64,000 nucleotides of DNA from Conexibacter stalactiti (GCF_035967765.1 NZ_JAYWIT010000012.1), one strand, 5' to 3'; counted from the first letter of the stretch, positions 8,504-17,766 are shown. Notes: generated by a model not told the origin, from the letters alone. Program-made: numbers and translations.

Positions 8504-10471
8504 TCATCTGCGCAGCAGGTGTCGGTAGCCGAACTGCAGGCCGGCGCCGCGGACGATCCGGCGGCACTCCCAGTTCGCCTGGCAGGCCTGCTCGAAGGTC
8601 GCTCTCGGCAGCAGCGTGTTGTCGCGCACCTCGACGCTCTCGGGCTCGCCGCAGCCCCAGTTGGGCACGTCGTCGTCCCAGAAGTTGTCGGCGATCAGGG
8701 TGTTGCGGATCTGCGGCAGCGCGCAGCCGCCGAACGCCGCGCCGTTGCGGTAGGAGACGTTGCCGAGCACTCTCGTCCAGTTGCCGGACTCGTCGGTGTA
8801 GAGCCCGATCGGGCCGACCGGGTCGCTGTCGTGGACGACGTTGCCGCGCACCAGCGCGGCGTCGGCCCACGACGTGCCCTGCGCGCCCGAGGTGTAGATC
8901 GCGCCGCCGTCGTGGAGCGTTCTGGTGACGTCGAAGACGAGGTTGTCGAGCACGCGCGCACCACGCGTGATCAGGTCGGCCGGCGTGCCCGCCTGGTCGT
9001 CGGCGACGCCGGTGAAGACGATGCCGGAGTACGGCACGTGGTCGACCTGGTTGTGCGACACCGTCGTGTCCTGAGCGCGCACGACGTTGATGCCGGGCGA
9101 GCCGTGGTACTCGACGCCGATGTCGTGCACCCAGTTGTTGTCGATCACGTTGCCGCGATTGGTCCCGCTCGTCTCGGGGTTGAGGACGCCGAGCACGATC
9201 CCGCCGCCGGAGACGTCGCTGAAGACGTTGCCGCGCACGACGTTGTGGGAGCTGTTGCGCGACAGCTCCAGCGCGACGGCGCCGAGCTGCGTGAAGCGGT
9301 TGCCTTCCAGCTCGATCCGCTGCGCGCCGTGGAAGGCGACGTTGCCCGGAACGGTCTTCGCCTCTCTGCTGATCCCGAACAGCTCGTCCGGCGGGTCGCC
9401 GTTCTCGTAGACGTTCGCGAAGATCTGCGGGAAGCCGGTCGGCGCGTTCGGCGCCAGCCACGTCGCGTGCGACAGCGTCAGGCCCTTGAAGGCGACGTCG
9501 TGCAGCGGTGCGCTCGCCGTGCCCTCACCGGAGATCAGCGTCTGCAGCACCGGCGCGATGACGCGCGCCGAGCTCATCTCCTCGCCGCTGCGCGGCAGGT
9601 ACGAGAGGACGTGATGGCCCGCGACCGAGCGGTCGAGCGAGAAGCTGCCCGGCTCGCTCAGGAAGCTCGCGCTGTTCTCGACCGCGGTCGGGTCGATCAG
9701 CTCGAAGACGTAGCCGCCCCATTCGCCCGAGTAGAGCTTCTTCGCCCAGCGGTAGCAGGGCTGCTCCATCGTGATCGTCGAGGAGGTCGCGTCGCCCGTG
9801 ATGCTCTCGACCTGGCAGCGCGCCTCCGACCACGGGTAGGCGCCCTGGTAGACCAGCTCGACGTCCTGCGGGTCGGCCCACGCCTGCGGCGCGACGCTGT
9901 CGGTCACGTAGCCGGTCGTCGTCGCGGTCAGTCTGCCCGGGAGGCCGCCGCCGAGCGCGGCGCGCGTGGCGCGACGGCCCTCGACGTACAGCTGGCGCGT
10001 GTCGAGGTCGCCGACGTCGGCCTGCCAGATCGGGCTGCCCGCGCTCGCGCGCTGCCAGCCGGAGATGCGGCGGCCGCCGCTGACGACGACCGGCTCCTGC
10101 CAGCGGCTGCCGTATCCGTGCGCCTGATAGACGACGTCGTGGCCGTTCTGGCCCGAGTCGCCCGCCGTCGCCGACAGCTCCAGCGGCGCGCTCAGCGTGT
10201 GCGTGCCGCGCCGCAGGTTGACGACGACGTCGGTTCTCATCGCGGCCGTCAGCGTGCGCACCTGCTGCTGCGCGCGCTGCAGCGTCGCGAACGGCTGCTG
10301 CTTGGTGCCGGGCCAGGCGTCGCTGCCGGCCGGGGAGACGTAGAGCTGCCGCGGCTGCGGCGTGGTCGCCTCGGCGCTCGCGCATGTCGCGGCCAGCAGG
10401 CCGATCGTGACGATCGCCCCGGCCATGGCACGGCAAGACCGCCGGCGCTGGCCGGCAGGAAGCCCGTTCAC
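8504..10471 (-). CDS. Secreted right-handed parallel beta-helix protein
   Basis: A 655-residue exported protein. The GTG at 10471 is chosen because AGGAG lies 6 nt upstream and the resulting N-terminus is a signal peptide: basic RRRSCR, hydrophobic core, cut after SAEA. The mature N-terminus LYVSPAGSDAWPGT is a hallmark of pectate-lyase/beta-helix enzymes. Residues 360-600 carry many short PbH1-type strands such as RGNVFSDVSGGG and DNNWVHDIG. These proteins usually cleave or bind acidic or arabinose-containing polysaccharides. It is the first gene of the operon, directly behind an IclR-type promoter, so it probably performs the extracellular step. Several arginines are AGA. Confidence 0.82.
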   Translation of the reverse strand: MNGLPAGQRRRSCRAMAGAIVTIGLLAATCASAEATTPQPRQLYVSPAGSDAWPGTKQQPFATLQRAQQQVRTLTAAMRTDVVVNLRRGTHTLSAPLELSATAGDSGQNGHDVVYQAHGYGSRWQEPVVVSGGRRISGWQRASAGSPIWQADVGDLDTRQLYVEGRRATRAALGGGLPGRLTATTTGYVTDSVAPQAWADPQDVELVYQGAYPWSEARCQVESITGDATSSTITMEQPCYRWAKKLYSGEWGGYVFELIDPTAVENSASFLSEPGSFSLDRSVAGHHVLSYLPRSGEEMSSARVIAPVLQTLISGEGTASAPLHDVAFKGLTLSHATWLAPNAPTGFPQIFANVYENGDPPDELFGISREAKTVPGNVAFHGAQRIELEGNRFTQLGAVALELSRNSSHNVVRGNVFSDVSGGGIVLGVLNPETSGTNRGNVIDNNWVHDIGVEYHGSPGINVVRAQDTTVSHNQVDHVPYSGIVFTGVADDQAGTPADLITRGARVLDNLVFDVTRTLHDGGAIYTSGAQGTSWADAALVRGNVVHDSDPVGPIGLYTDESGNWTRVLGNVSYRNGAAFGGCALPQIRNTLIADNFWDDDVPNWGCGEPESVEVRDNTLLPRATFEQACQANWECRRIVRGAGLQFGYRHLLRR

Positions 10472-10534
10472 GTGAATCTCCTCTCGAACCCCGACCGCGA
10501 GCGCGTGCTCGCGGTCACCTGTCACAGCTCGATA

Positions 10535-10563
10535 ACTGTATCGCTATCTGATAATCACGTCAA
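10535..10563 (-). promoter_or_regulatory. Promoter and IclR-type operator of the beta-helix/E1/SDR operon
   Basis: On the minus strand, -35 TTGACG (10558-10563), a 17-nt spacer and -10 TACAGT (10535-10540). The spacer holds the perfect-arm operator TATCGCTATCTGATA (10539-10553, plus strand), whose end overlaps the -10. The -35 lies in the stop region of the upstream gene. The untranslated leader would be about 57 nt. Confidence 0.72.
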
Positions 10564-11006
10564 GGTGTGACACGCTCGATCGCGACAACGGGGATCTCCC
10601 GGCCGGCCTTCTCCTGGTAGTCCGCGTAGTAGGGGAACAGCTCGACCATCAGCCTCCACAGCGGCTCGCGCTCCTCGCCCACGACGGTGCGCGCGCGGGC
10701 CGCGAAGCGGTCGCCTCTGACCTGGACGTGGATCTCCGGATTCGCGTCGAGGTTGAGGTACCACGCCGGGTGCGTACCGGAGCCCGCGAAGGAGCCGATC
10801 AGCAGGTACGTGTCGCCCGAGCGGCCGAAGATCAGCGGCGTGCTGCGCGGCTCGCCCGATCTACGGCCCGTGGTCGTCAGGATCAGCGTCGGCCAGCTGT
10901 CGATCCAGTAGCCGTCCTCACCGTCGGTCGCGAGATAGCGCGCGACGTGCTCGGCAGCCGACTCGCGGATCTTCGCCTTCGCTCTGGGGGTGGGTCGTCT
11001 GCTCAT
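10560..11006 (-). CDS. Deazaflavin (F420)-dependent nitroreductase family protein
   Basis: A 148-residue protein of the Ddn/deazaflavin-dependent reductase family: LTTTGRRSGEPRSTPL binds the cofactor phosphate region, followed by GSFAGSGTHPAWYLNLDANP. Family members use F420H2 or bind heme/FMN in a split-barrel fold. It is the last gene of the operon starting at 15049, 37 nt downstream of the isomerase-like gene. Its role in the sugar island is unclear; it may reduce a quinone or an aglycone released by the hydrolases. F420 is widespread in actinobacteria, consistent with the inferred host. Confidence 0.88.
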   Translation of the reverse strand: MSRRPTPRAKAKIRESAAEHVARYLATDGEDGYWIDSWPTLILTTTGRRSGEPRSTPLIFGRSGDTYLLIGSFAGSGTHPAWYLNLDANPEIHVQVRGDRFAARARTVVGEEREPLWRLMVELFPYYADYQEKAGREIPVVAIERVTP

Positions 11007-11043
11007 GCAAGCGCTCCTTCGATCGTCGACTGCGACGAGTGGA

Positions 11044-11919
11044 TCACGGCGCGTCCCGCTCCAGGACGGCCGGCAGGTAGGGAAAGACGTCGGGGCTCAA
11101 GCGTGCCCAGGCGGGGTGACGGTCCAGCCGCCGCTCCAGCTCGCGCACGCTCTCCAGCGACCGTCTGAGCTTCGCGTGGACGTCGCCGCCGACGGTGTAG
11201 CCGAGCAGGTGCAGCGGTCCCTCGTAGCCGGCGTCGCGCAACCCGCCGAGCACCGCGAAGGTGTCCAGCTCGCCCTCGTCGAGCAGGTGATGGGCCGGCA
11301 CGGCGCCCGCCACGCGCGTCGCGCCGGAGAGGTTCGCCGAGGCGAGGTGCGGTGCCGCTGCGGCGAGCGTCGCGGTCAGGTCGCGGCCATCGGTCGCGTA
11401 CCAGTGGTAGGCGGAGAAGGTCACCCGCAGCAGCGGATGCGCGAGTCGCTCGCAGAGGCGGACCGCGTCCTCGGTCCGCTCCATCCACCACGACTCGTGC
11501 GGATAGAGGGACAGCTCGATCGAGCGCTCCTCGGCCGCGGCGAGCAGCCTCTCCAGCACGGGCAGCACGCGCTCGTCGCCGCGCGGATCCGACGGCGCGA
11601 CCCCCTCCCCGCCGGAGAGGATCGCCAGCTCCAGCCGGCGCGAGCCGTCCAGCTCGTCGCGCAGCAGCCGCTCGATGCGGCGCAGGTGCGCCGCGTCGCC
11701 CAGCTCCTCGACGTAGGTGAAGACCGACGTGACGTCGATCCCGAAGCGCTCGCGCACGCCGCCGAGCCGCGGCACCGTCGCCCACGCCGGTTCGCTCCAC
11801 AGCATCACGAGCATGCCGTCGTAGCCGAGCTGCTGCAGCATCTCGCAGCGGACGTCGAACTCGTACGTGCCGAGCGAGTGGTAGAACCACAGATCCATCG
11901 CCGAGACCCGGTATCGCAT
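11044..11919 (-). CDS. Sugar phosphate isomerase/epimerase-like TIM-barrel protein
   Basis: A 291-residue AP-endonuclease-2/xylose-isomerase-like TIM barrel. ELSLYPHESWWM near residue 140, the FSAYHWYATDG block near residue 180 and the LLGYTVGGD block near residue 250 supply the usual metal-ligand His, Glu and Asp residues. The ATG follows the stop of the solute-binding protein gene by only 2 nt. Members isomerise or epimerise keto sugars or inosose intermediates. A function in converting the imported sugar is likely but unproven. Confidence 0.75.
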   Translation of the reverse strand: MRYRVSAMDLWFYHSLGTYEFDVRCEMLQQLGYDGMLVMLWSEPAWATVPRLGGVRERFGIDVTSVFTYVEELGDAAHLRRIERLLRDELDGSRRLELAILSGGEGVAPSDPRGDERVLPVLERLLAAAEERSIELSLYPHESWWMERTEDAVRLCERLAHPLLRVTFSAYHWYATDGRDLTATLAAAAPHLASANLSGATRVAGAVPAHHLLDEGELDTFAVLGGLRDAGYEGPLHLLGYTVGGDVHAKLRRSLESVRELERRLDRHPAWARLSPDVFPYLPAVLERDAP

Positions 11920-11921
11920 GG

Positions 11922-13289
11922 TCACTCCGCCGGCTTCGGCAGGTTCGGGCGCTCGGTCTCCGACGCATCCTCCATCGCCTGCGCGAACTCCTCGGGCGAC
12001 AGCTCGCCGGCCGTCAGCGCCTGGACGTTCTGGTAGTAGTCGTCCAGCACCGCCGCGGGCAGCGTCACGTCCGGGACGGCCGCCAGCTCGCCGACGGTGT
12101 TGAGCATTCTCGTCAGCTGCGCCTGCAGCGGCCCGCCCGTCGGATTCGGCTCGACCGCGACGCTGAGACGCGCGTTCGCGTTCGCGAAGTCGTCGACCGC
12201 CGCGCCGGCCTCGTCGAGGAACGCCTTCACGAGCGCCGGGTTGTCGTCGACCGCCTTCGTCGTCGCCGCGAGCCCGAAGACGCCGCCGACGATGCCGTCG
12301 AGCGCCTCGGTCGAGTTGACGGCATCCGGTCCGTCCGGCAGCGGCGCGGTGCCGATCGCGAATCTCTCGCCGCTGCTCTCGTACTCCGACGTCAGCCACG
12401 CGCCGGTGAAGATCATCGCGGCCTTCTGCTGCAGGAACTGCGCCGACATCTGCGCGTAGTTCATGCCGGTGAAGCCCTTCGGGAAGCAGTCGGCGTCGAT
12501 CAGCTGCCGCAGCCGCGCGGCCGCGTCGACGAACGCCGGATCGGTCCAGCTCGCGCCGTCGGTGCCGTGGGTCGCGTTCGCCGCGATGCCCGCGCCGCCG
12601 TACTGGTAGAGCAGCGTGCCGAGCAGGTGCGCGGCCGTCCACTGGTCCTGTCCGCCGTCGCCGAGCGCGATCGGGGTGACGCCCTCCGAGCTGAGCGTGC
12701 CGCAGGCGGTGAGCAGCTCGTCCCACGTCCGCGGTGACGCGACGCCGTGCTCGGCGAGCACGTCCTCGTTCTCCCACAGCAGCAGGATGTACCAGGCGAG
12801 CGGAATGCCATGGATCTCGCCGCCGGGGCCGGTCAGCGGCTTCACCGCGGCCGGCTTGAAGTGACTGAGGTCGACCATGTCGTTGAGCGGCGCGACCTTG
12901 CCGGTGCGAACGAACTTGTCGAGCTCCTCGCCGGCGTCGGCGACGAACACGCCCGGCTCGTCACCCGAGGAGAACGCCGCCAGCAGCTTGGTGAAGTACT
13001 CCTCCGTCGAGTAGGTCGTGAACTCGACCCTGGCCCCGGGGTATCTGCGCTCGAATCTCTTGATCAGCCTGTTCCACCACGCTCTCTCGCTCGTGGCGGT
13101 GAGGCTGGACCAGAACGTCAACGTGCCCTCGACCGGCTCGCTCGTCTGGGTCGTGGTGCTCGCCGACGTCTGTCCCGTCGCTGCCCCGGATCCCTCTCCG
13201 TCGCTGCCGCAGCCGGCCAGCAGCAGCGCGACGAGCACGATCGATGCGGCGGTCAACAGCCGCCGTCCTGCGACGAACCAATTCAGCAT
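11922..13289 (-). CDS. Extracellular solute-binding lipoprotein, family 1 (sugar ABC type)
   Basis: A 455-residue lipoprotein with signal peptide and lipobox LLLAGC, then a serine/threonine-rich linker. The mature part shows the same landmarks as the 3599-4951 paralogue: FERRYPGARVEFTTYSTEEY, LAAFSSGDEP, PIALGDGGQDQWTA and DADCFPKGFTGMNYAQ. The ATG at 13289 follows AGGAGAGG. It lies between a GHL6 hydrolase gene (8 nt away) and the isomerase-like gene. It probably binds the substrate or product of that hydrolase. No cognate permeases occur in the window, so transport may depend on distant genes. Confidence 0.9.
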   Translation of the reverse strand: MLNWFVAGRRLLTAASIVLVALLLAGCGSDGEGSGAATGQTSASTTTQTSEPVEGTLTFWSSLTATSERAWWNRLIKRFERRYPGARVEFTTYSTEEYFTKLLAAFSSGDEPGVFVADAGEELDKFVRTGKVAPLNDMVDLSHFKPAAVKPLTGPGGEIHGIPLAWYILLLWENEDVLAEHGVASPRTWDELLTACGTLSSEGVTPIALGDGGQDQWTAAHLLGTLLYQYGGAGIAANATHGTDGASWTDPAFVDAAARLRQLIDADCFPKGFTGMNYAQMSAQFLQQKAAMIFTGAWLTSEYESSGERFAIGTAPLPDGPDAVNSTEALDGIVGGVFGLAATTKAVDDNPALVKAFLDEAGAAVDDFANANARLSVAVEPNPTGGPLQAQLTRMLNTVGELAAVPDVTLPAAVLDDYYQNVQALTAGELSPEEFAQAMEDASETERPNLPKPAE

Positions 13290-13297
13290 GACCTCTC

Positions 13298-15049
13298 CTA
13301 TGCCTGGAAGACGACCGCCGCGGCGATCGCGAAGGGTCCGACGGTGGTGCGCCAGCGGCCGGCGGCGCGATCGAGCGCCAGCCGTTCGCCGGTACGTGCT
13401 TCGTAGACCTCGATGACCGGCTGCTCGATCGCGAGCGCGACCTCGACGTCGTGCAGCGGGATCGGATCCTCGACGTACTCGATCCCGCCTCTGCCCCGCC
13501 GCATCGGCGAGTAGTTGACGATGTGGACGATCCAGCGCTCGCCGCGCGCGGGCGTCGCGACCTGGTGTGTCACCGTGACCTCGGCGCTGCGCGGCGCGGA
13601 CGTGCGCACGAGCGGCGCGGGCAGCAGCCTCGCCACCAGCCGCTCGAACCGCTCGCGGTCGGCCCAGTGCGAGCGCTCGAAGTAGGCGCCGGCGAACTCC
13701 GGCTGGAGCACCGCGCCGCCGCCGTCGCGGTAGCTCGCCAGCCGCGCGGCGAGCGCGTCGTCGAGTTCCAGCGAGTCCGGCAGCACGACGAGCCGGTAGC
13801 GCTCGAACGGCTGCGTCGTGTCGACGACGTCGAACTGCAGCTGGCACTCGGTCATCAGCTTCGTCAGCCCGCCCAGGGCGGGCGCGTGCGCGGCCATCAC
13901 GGTGCCGTCCTCGCCGAGCGACGCCAGCCGCGCGCCGCGCGGCCCGTCGACGACGATCGCCGCCTCGGTCGCCGGCACCGCGCCCTCAAGCCACGGCTCC
14001 AGCCGCTCGATCTCCGCGTACGCCTCGCCGATCGTCGCGTACGTCGCCGCGTCGAGCGCCGCGCCGGGCAGCGGCTGGTCGCCGACGTCGCAGCGCAGCC
14101 CCTGCGCGACGATGCCGGCCAGCTCGGTGCGCAGCTGGATCGGATGCTTGAGCCCGCCGTAGTCGCCCCACGCCGTGTGGAAGCGACCGCTCATCCCGTA
14201 CACCGAACGACCGAACGTGCGCGCGTAACGGGCGTGCAGCGGGAAGTAACCGTAGCCCCAGCCACCGGTCGGCAGCGCCTCGATGTCGATGTTGTCGAGG
14301 TACTCGACACGCTCGTCGAGCCCGAGGCAGACCTGGCCGTTGTACTCCGCGCGCGCGTCCGGGCGGATCGCTCTGATGTGGCCGGCCAGGCGTCGCAGCA
14401 GCTCGCTGTGGAGCCGGTGCTTGTGGGCGCGCTGGACGTCGCGGTCGAGCGGATCGAGACCCGCGTCGCCCAGCTCGGCGAGGCAGCGCGGGCAGTAGCA
14501 CTCGCCGCCGGCCGGGAAGACCATGTCGAACCAGATGCCGTCGACCGGATAGCGCTCGAGCACCTCGCTGACGTGCGTCAGCGCGACGTCGAGCAACCCG
14601 GGCTGCGCGATGCAGAGCGGGGTCCAGAAGCGCTGCTCGTCGAAGCGCGGCAGGTGGGTCGTGCGATCGCGTCTCCACACGAGCCACTCCGGGTGGCGCT
14701 CCGCGAGCAGCTCGTCCCACGCGTAGGAGTAGTACGCGTGGACCTCGATCCCGGCGGCGCGGCAGGCGGCGACCTGCTTGCCGAGCAGGTCGGGCTCGAC
14801 CAGCCCGGGATGCACCGGACCCGACGGGCTCGGATAGAAGCAGTACCCCTGCGTGTTCTTCGCGAAGACGACGATCGCGTCCACGCGCGCCTCCACGAGC
14901 GTCGCGGCGAAGGCGCCGGGATCGAACGCCGCGCCCACCGCCCCGACCGCCGCGTCGACCTGGAAGTCGAGATGGACCTTGCGCCACGGGCGCCGCGGCA
15001 GCGCGCGCAGCCGCTCGTCGACCCAGATTGCGGGCACGTCTCTCACCAT
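13298..15049 (-). CDS. GHL6-type putative glycoside hydrolase, short form
   Basis: A 583-residue paralogue of the proteins at 1-1452 and 15599-17710. It has RPWRKVHLDFQ near residue 20, AKNTQGYCFYPS near 65, YPVDGIWFDMVFPAGGE with the ECYCPRC cysteine motif near 165, and a GATase-like domain from about 330. About 100 residues of the middle beta region present in the 703-residue paralogue are missing: GGGAVLQPEF runs directly into the SHWADRERF segment. The C-terminal VRTSAPRSAEVTVTH domain is kept. First gene of the operon 15049-10560; the start is 7 nt after the -10, so it is probably leaderless. Confidence 0.82.
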   Translation of the reverse strand: MVRDVPAIWVDERLRALPRRPWRKVHLDFQVDAAVGAVGAAFDPGAFAATLVEARVDAIVVFAKNTQGYCFYPSPSGPVHPGLVEPDLLGKQVAACRAAGIEVHAYYSYAWDELLAERHPEWLVWRRDRTTHLPRFDEQRFWTPLCIAQPGLLDVALTHVSEVLERYPVDGIWFDMVFPAGGECYCPRCLAELGDAGLDPLDRDVQRAHKHRLHSELLRRLAGHIRAIRPDARAEYNGQVCLGLDERVEYLDNIDIEALPTGGWGYGYFPLHARYARTFGRSVYGMSGRFHTAWGDYGGLKHPIQLRTELAGIVAQGLRCDVGDQPLPGAALDAATYATIGEAYAEIERLEPWLEGAVPATEAAIVVDGPRGARLASLGEDGTVMAAHAPALGGLTKLMTECQLQFDVVDTTQPFERYRLVVLPDSLELDDALAARLASYRDGGGAVLQPEFAGAYFERSHWADRERFERLVARLLPAPLVRTSAPRSAEVTVTHQVATPARGERWIVHIVNYSPMRRGRGGIEYVEDPIPLHDVEVALAIEQPVIEVYEARTGERLALDRAAGRWRTTVGPFAIAAAVVFQA

Positions 15050-15055
15050 GGCACG

Positions 15056-15084
15056 ACCATATCTCTATCTGATAGCTCTGTCAA
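15056..15084 (-). promoter_or_regulatory. Promoter and IclR-type operator of the GHL6/solute-binding operon
   Basis: On the minus strand, -35 TTGACA (15079-15084), a 17-nt spacer and -10 TATGGT (15056-15061). The operator TATCTCTATCTGATA (15060-15074, plus strand) fills the spacer and overlaps the -10. The -10 ends 7 nt before the ATG at 15049. The site also lies upstream of the divergent VOC gene at 15106 and may control both. Confidence 0.75.
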
Positions 15085-15105
15085 AATACGATAGATATAC
15101 CGGCC

Positions 15106-15594
15106 ATGATCGCCGACGTCTTCCACTTCTCCTTCACGGTCTCCGACCTGGAGCGCTCGATCCGCTGGTACACCGAGGTCCTCGGACTCGAGCTGGTCCT
15201 GCGCCAACGGCAGGACAACGACTACACGCGCACGCTCGTCGGCATCCCCGACGCGGTGCTGGAGATCGCGCAGCTGCGGATCCCCGGCGCCCCGCCGCGC
15301 CACTCGACGCACATGCTCGAGCTGGTCCAGTACCTGCGGCCGGCGGGCGACACCGTCGAGCTGCGCACGACGACCGTCGGCGTCGCCCACCTCGCGCTGA
15401 TGGTCGACGACGTCCACGCGCGCCACGCGCGCATGCGCGCGCAGGGCGTCGTCTTCCGCAACCCGCCGGTCGCGATCGCCGAGGGCGCCAACGCCGGCGG
15501 CTTCTCCTGCTACTTCACCGACCCCGACGGCATCACGCTGGAGCTGCTGCAGCCGTCGCCGGCGCGCCTGGCGGCGCTCGGCCTCGCCGGCTGA
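15106..15594 (+). CDS. VOC family (glyoxalase/dioxygenase fold) protein
   Basis: A 162-residue vicinal-oxygen-chelate protein. VFHFSFTVSDLERSIRWYTEVLG starts the first beta-alpha-beta-beta-beta module (shown in part), GVAHLALMVDD starts the second, and DPDGITLELLQ gives the last metal-ligand glutamate. Members are glyoxalases, epimerases or extradiol dioxygenases. It is divergent from the GHL6 gene at 15049 and shares its IclR-type regulatory region. A paralogue is at 21842-22318, next to a mutarotase-like gene, which hints at a sugar-related isomerase or epimerase role. Function not assignable from sequence. Confidence 0.85.
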   Translation: MIADVFHFSFTVSDLERSIRWYTEVLGLELVLRQRQDNDYTRTLVGIPDAVLEIAQLRIPGAPPRHSTHMLELVQYLRPAGDTVELRTTTVGVAHLALMVDDVHARHARMRAQGVVFRNPPVAIAEGANAGGFSCYFTDPDGITLELLQPSPARLAALGLAG

Positions 15595-15598
15595 GCGC

Positions 15599-17710
15599 TC
15601 ACCGTGCCGCCTCGAAGACGATCGTCGCGGCCACCGGCACGGCGTCGACCGTCACCTGCCAGCGGTCGTCGCGCCGCTCGCAGGCCAGCGCCACCCCCGT
15701 GCGCGCCTCGGTCACGCGCGCGATCGGCGCGTCGATCGCGAGCGCGACCCGCACGTCGCGCAGCGGGATCGGATCCTCGACGAACTCGAGCGCGAGGCTG
15801 CGCCGCAGCGGCGAGTAGTTGACGACGTGCACGATCCAGCGCTCACCATGCTCGGACGTCGCGAGCTGGTGCGTGACCGTCACCTCCGCGCTCTGCGGCG
15901 CGCTCGTGCGCACGAGCGGGCGCGGCAGCAGCCGCTCGACGACGCGCGCGAACAGCTCGCGGTAGATCCAGTAGCCGTGGTCGTGGTAGCTGGCGCCGAG
16001 CGGGAAGGCGAACGCGGCGAGCCCGCCGGCCTGCACGACCGCGGCGTACGGCTCGTCGTCGTCGGCCGTGCCCGGCTCGCGGTCCAGGCGCGGCTCCTCC
16101 ATCCGCGCGTGGACGACGGCGTCGGCGCCGGACGGCAGGCGCCAGCGGTCGGCGCCGTCGTAGAGCGCGAAGCCGTGGTCGGCGTAGGCCGACGCGTCCC
16201 CCAGCAGCTCGGGCGAGATCCGCAGCAGCGCCGGCTTCTCGGCCGCCGCCCACGCGAACGGCGGCGCGCACGGCGACGGCCCGGCGTAGAGCCCGCGCAG
16301 CGCCCGCGGCCACAGCTCCTGCTCCCCCGGCACGCGCAGCGACCGCTGCGCGGCGATCACGGTGCCGCCGCCGGCCAGATACGCCTCCAGGCGGGCGGCG
16401 AGCGCGGCGTCCACGTCGATCCCGTCCGGCACGACGACGAGCCCGTAGCGATCGAGGTCGGCCGGACCGTCGACGACGTCGAACTGCAGCTGGCGCTCGA
16501 TCAGCAGCTTCGCCATCCCGCTGACGCTGGGGCCCAGCTCGGTCGGCAGGAAGTCCTCGCCGTCCTCCAGGAACGCGAGCGCGTGCTTCGACAGCTGCCC
16601 CAGCGGCGGCGCGTCGACGAGGATCGCCGCCTCCGTCACCGGCACCGCGCCGTCGAGGTACGGCTCGATCCGCTCGATCTCCTCGTACGCCGCGCCGATC
16701 GTGGCGTAGACGACCGGGTCCAGCCGCGCCGTGTGCGGCAGCTGGTCGCCGATGTCGCAGCGCAGCCCCTGCGCGACGATCCCCGCCAGCTCGGTGCGCA
16801 GCTGCACGGGGTGCTTGAGGCCGCCGGGATCGCCCCACGACTTGAAGAACTTGCCCGTCATCCCGTACACGGGGACGCCGAACGTGCGCGCATAGCGCGC
16901 GTGGACGGGGAAGTAGAGATAGCCCCACCCACCGGTCGGCAGCGCCTCGATGTCGATGTTCGCGAGGTACGGTGCGCGCTCGCGCAGGCCGGTCACCGCC
17001 TGCGTGTTGTAGTCGACCTGCGCGTCGGGGCGAAGGCCGCGGACGTGCTCGGTCACCGCGCGCACGAACGCGATGCAGCGATCGTGCTGGAAGCGCCGCT
17101 GCGCCGCGCGGTCGAGCGGGTCCAGCCCGGCCGCGCGCATGTCGTCGAGGCAGCGATGGCAGTAGCACTCGGCGGCCATCGAGAAGGTCTCGTCGATCCA
17201 GATCCCGTCGACGGGATAGCGCTCCAGCAGCTCTGTCGTACGGCGCAGCAGCAGCTCCATCAGCCCCGGATGGCCGATGCAGAGGGCGCTGAAGAGCGGC
17301 GGCTCGCCGAGCGGCGGCAGGTACGTCGTGCGATCGCGTCTCCAGACCAGCCACTCCGGGTGGCCGGCGGCCAGCAGCTCGTCCCACGCGAACGACTGAT
17401 AGGCGTACACCTTGATGCCGGCGGCGCGGCAGGCCTCGACCTGCCGGCCGAGCAGATCGGGCTCGACGAGGCCGGGGTGCGCGGGGCTGACCTCGCTCGG
17501 GTAGTAGCAGTAGCCCTGCGTGTCCTTCGCGAAGACGACGATCGCATCGACGTGCGCGCGCTGGAGCGTCGCGACGAACTCGTCCGCGTCGAAGGCGGAG
17601 CCGATCCCGCGGATGCCGGCGCCGTTCTGGAAGTCGAGGTGGATCTTGCGCCACGGGCGCGGTGGCAGCTCACGCTGCGTCGGGTCGATCCACAGTCGTC
17701 GGTCGTCCAT
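15599..17710 (-). CDS. GHL6-type putative glycoside hydrolase, long form
   Basis: A 703-residue protein. Start ATG 17710 is chosen for its GGAG at 8 nt; an in-frame GTG at 17740 lacks one. GHL6 barrel: RPWRKIHLDFQNGAGIRG near 20, AKDTQGYCYYPSE, YPVDGIWIDETFSMAAE and the ECYCHRC motif. The GATase-like region has RYGLVVVPDGID, followed by about 100 extra residues (LWPRALRGLYAG onward) absent from the 13298-15049 paralogue, then the shared VRTSAPQSAEVTVTH tail. No signal peptide. It stands alone behind its own IclR-type promoter, convergent with the VOC gene (4 nt apart). The catalytic acid is not certain. Confidence 0.82.
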   Translation of the reverse strand: MDDRRLWIDPTQRELPPRPWRKIHLDFQNGAGIRGIGSAFDADEFVATLQRAHVDAIVVFAKDTQGYCYYPSEVSPAHPGLVEPDLLGRQVEACRAAGIKVYAYQSFAWDELLAAGHPEWLVWRRDRTTYLPPLGEPPLFSALCIGHPGLMELLLRRTTELLERYPVDGIWIDETFSMAAECYCHRCLDDMRAAGLDPLDRAAQRRFQHDRCIAFVRAVTEHVRGLRPDAQVDYNTQAVTGLRERAPYLANIDIEALPTGGWGYLYFPVHARYARTFGVPVYGMTGKFFKSWGDPGGLKHPVQLRTELAGIVAQGLRCDIGDQLPHTARLDPVVYATIGAAYEEIERIEPYLDGAVPVTEAAILVDAPPLGQLSKHALAFLEDGEDFLPTELGPSVSGMAKLLIERQLQFDVVDGPADLDRYGLVVVPDGIDVDAALAARLEAYLAGGGTVIAAQRSLRVPGEQELWPRALRGLYAGPSPCAPPFAWAAAEKPALLRISPELLGDASAYADHGFALYDGADRWRLPSGADAVVHARMEEPRLDREPGTADDDEPYAAVVQAGGLAAFAFPLGASYHDHGYWIYRELFARVVERLLPRPLVRTSAPQSAEVTVTHQLATSEHGERWIVHVVNYSPLRRSLALEFVEDPIPLRDVRVALAIDAPIARVTEARTGVALACERRDDRWQVTVDAVPVAATIVFEAAR

Positions 17711-17766
17711 CTGCGTCGCTCCTTCGTTGGCGGCGCTCACCTGCGCAGCTCACTCAATTGGTGATG

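Noticed and set aside
15827..17764. 645-residue plus-strand frame opposite the long GHL6 gene
   Set aside because: No recognisable motif; the minus-strand frame has GHL6 landmarks and a ribosome site.
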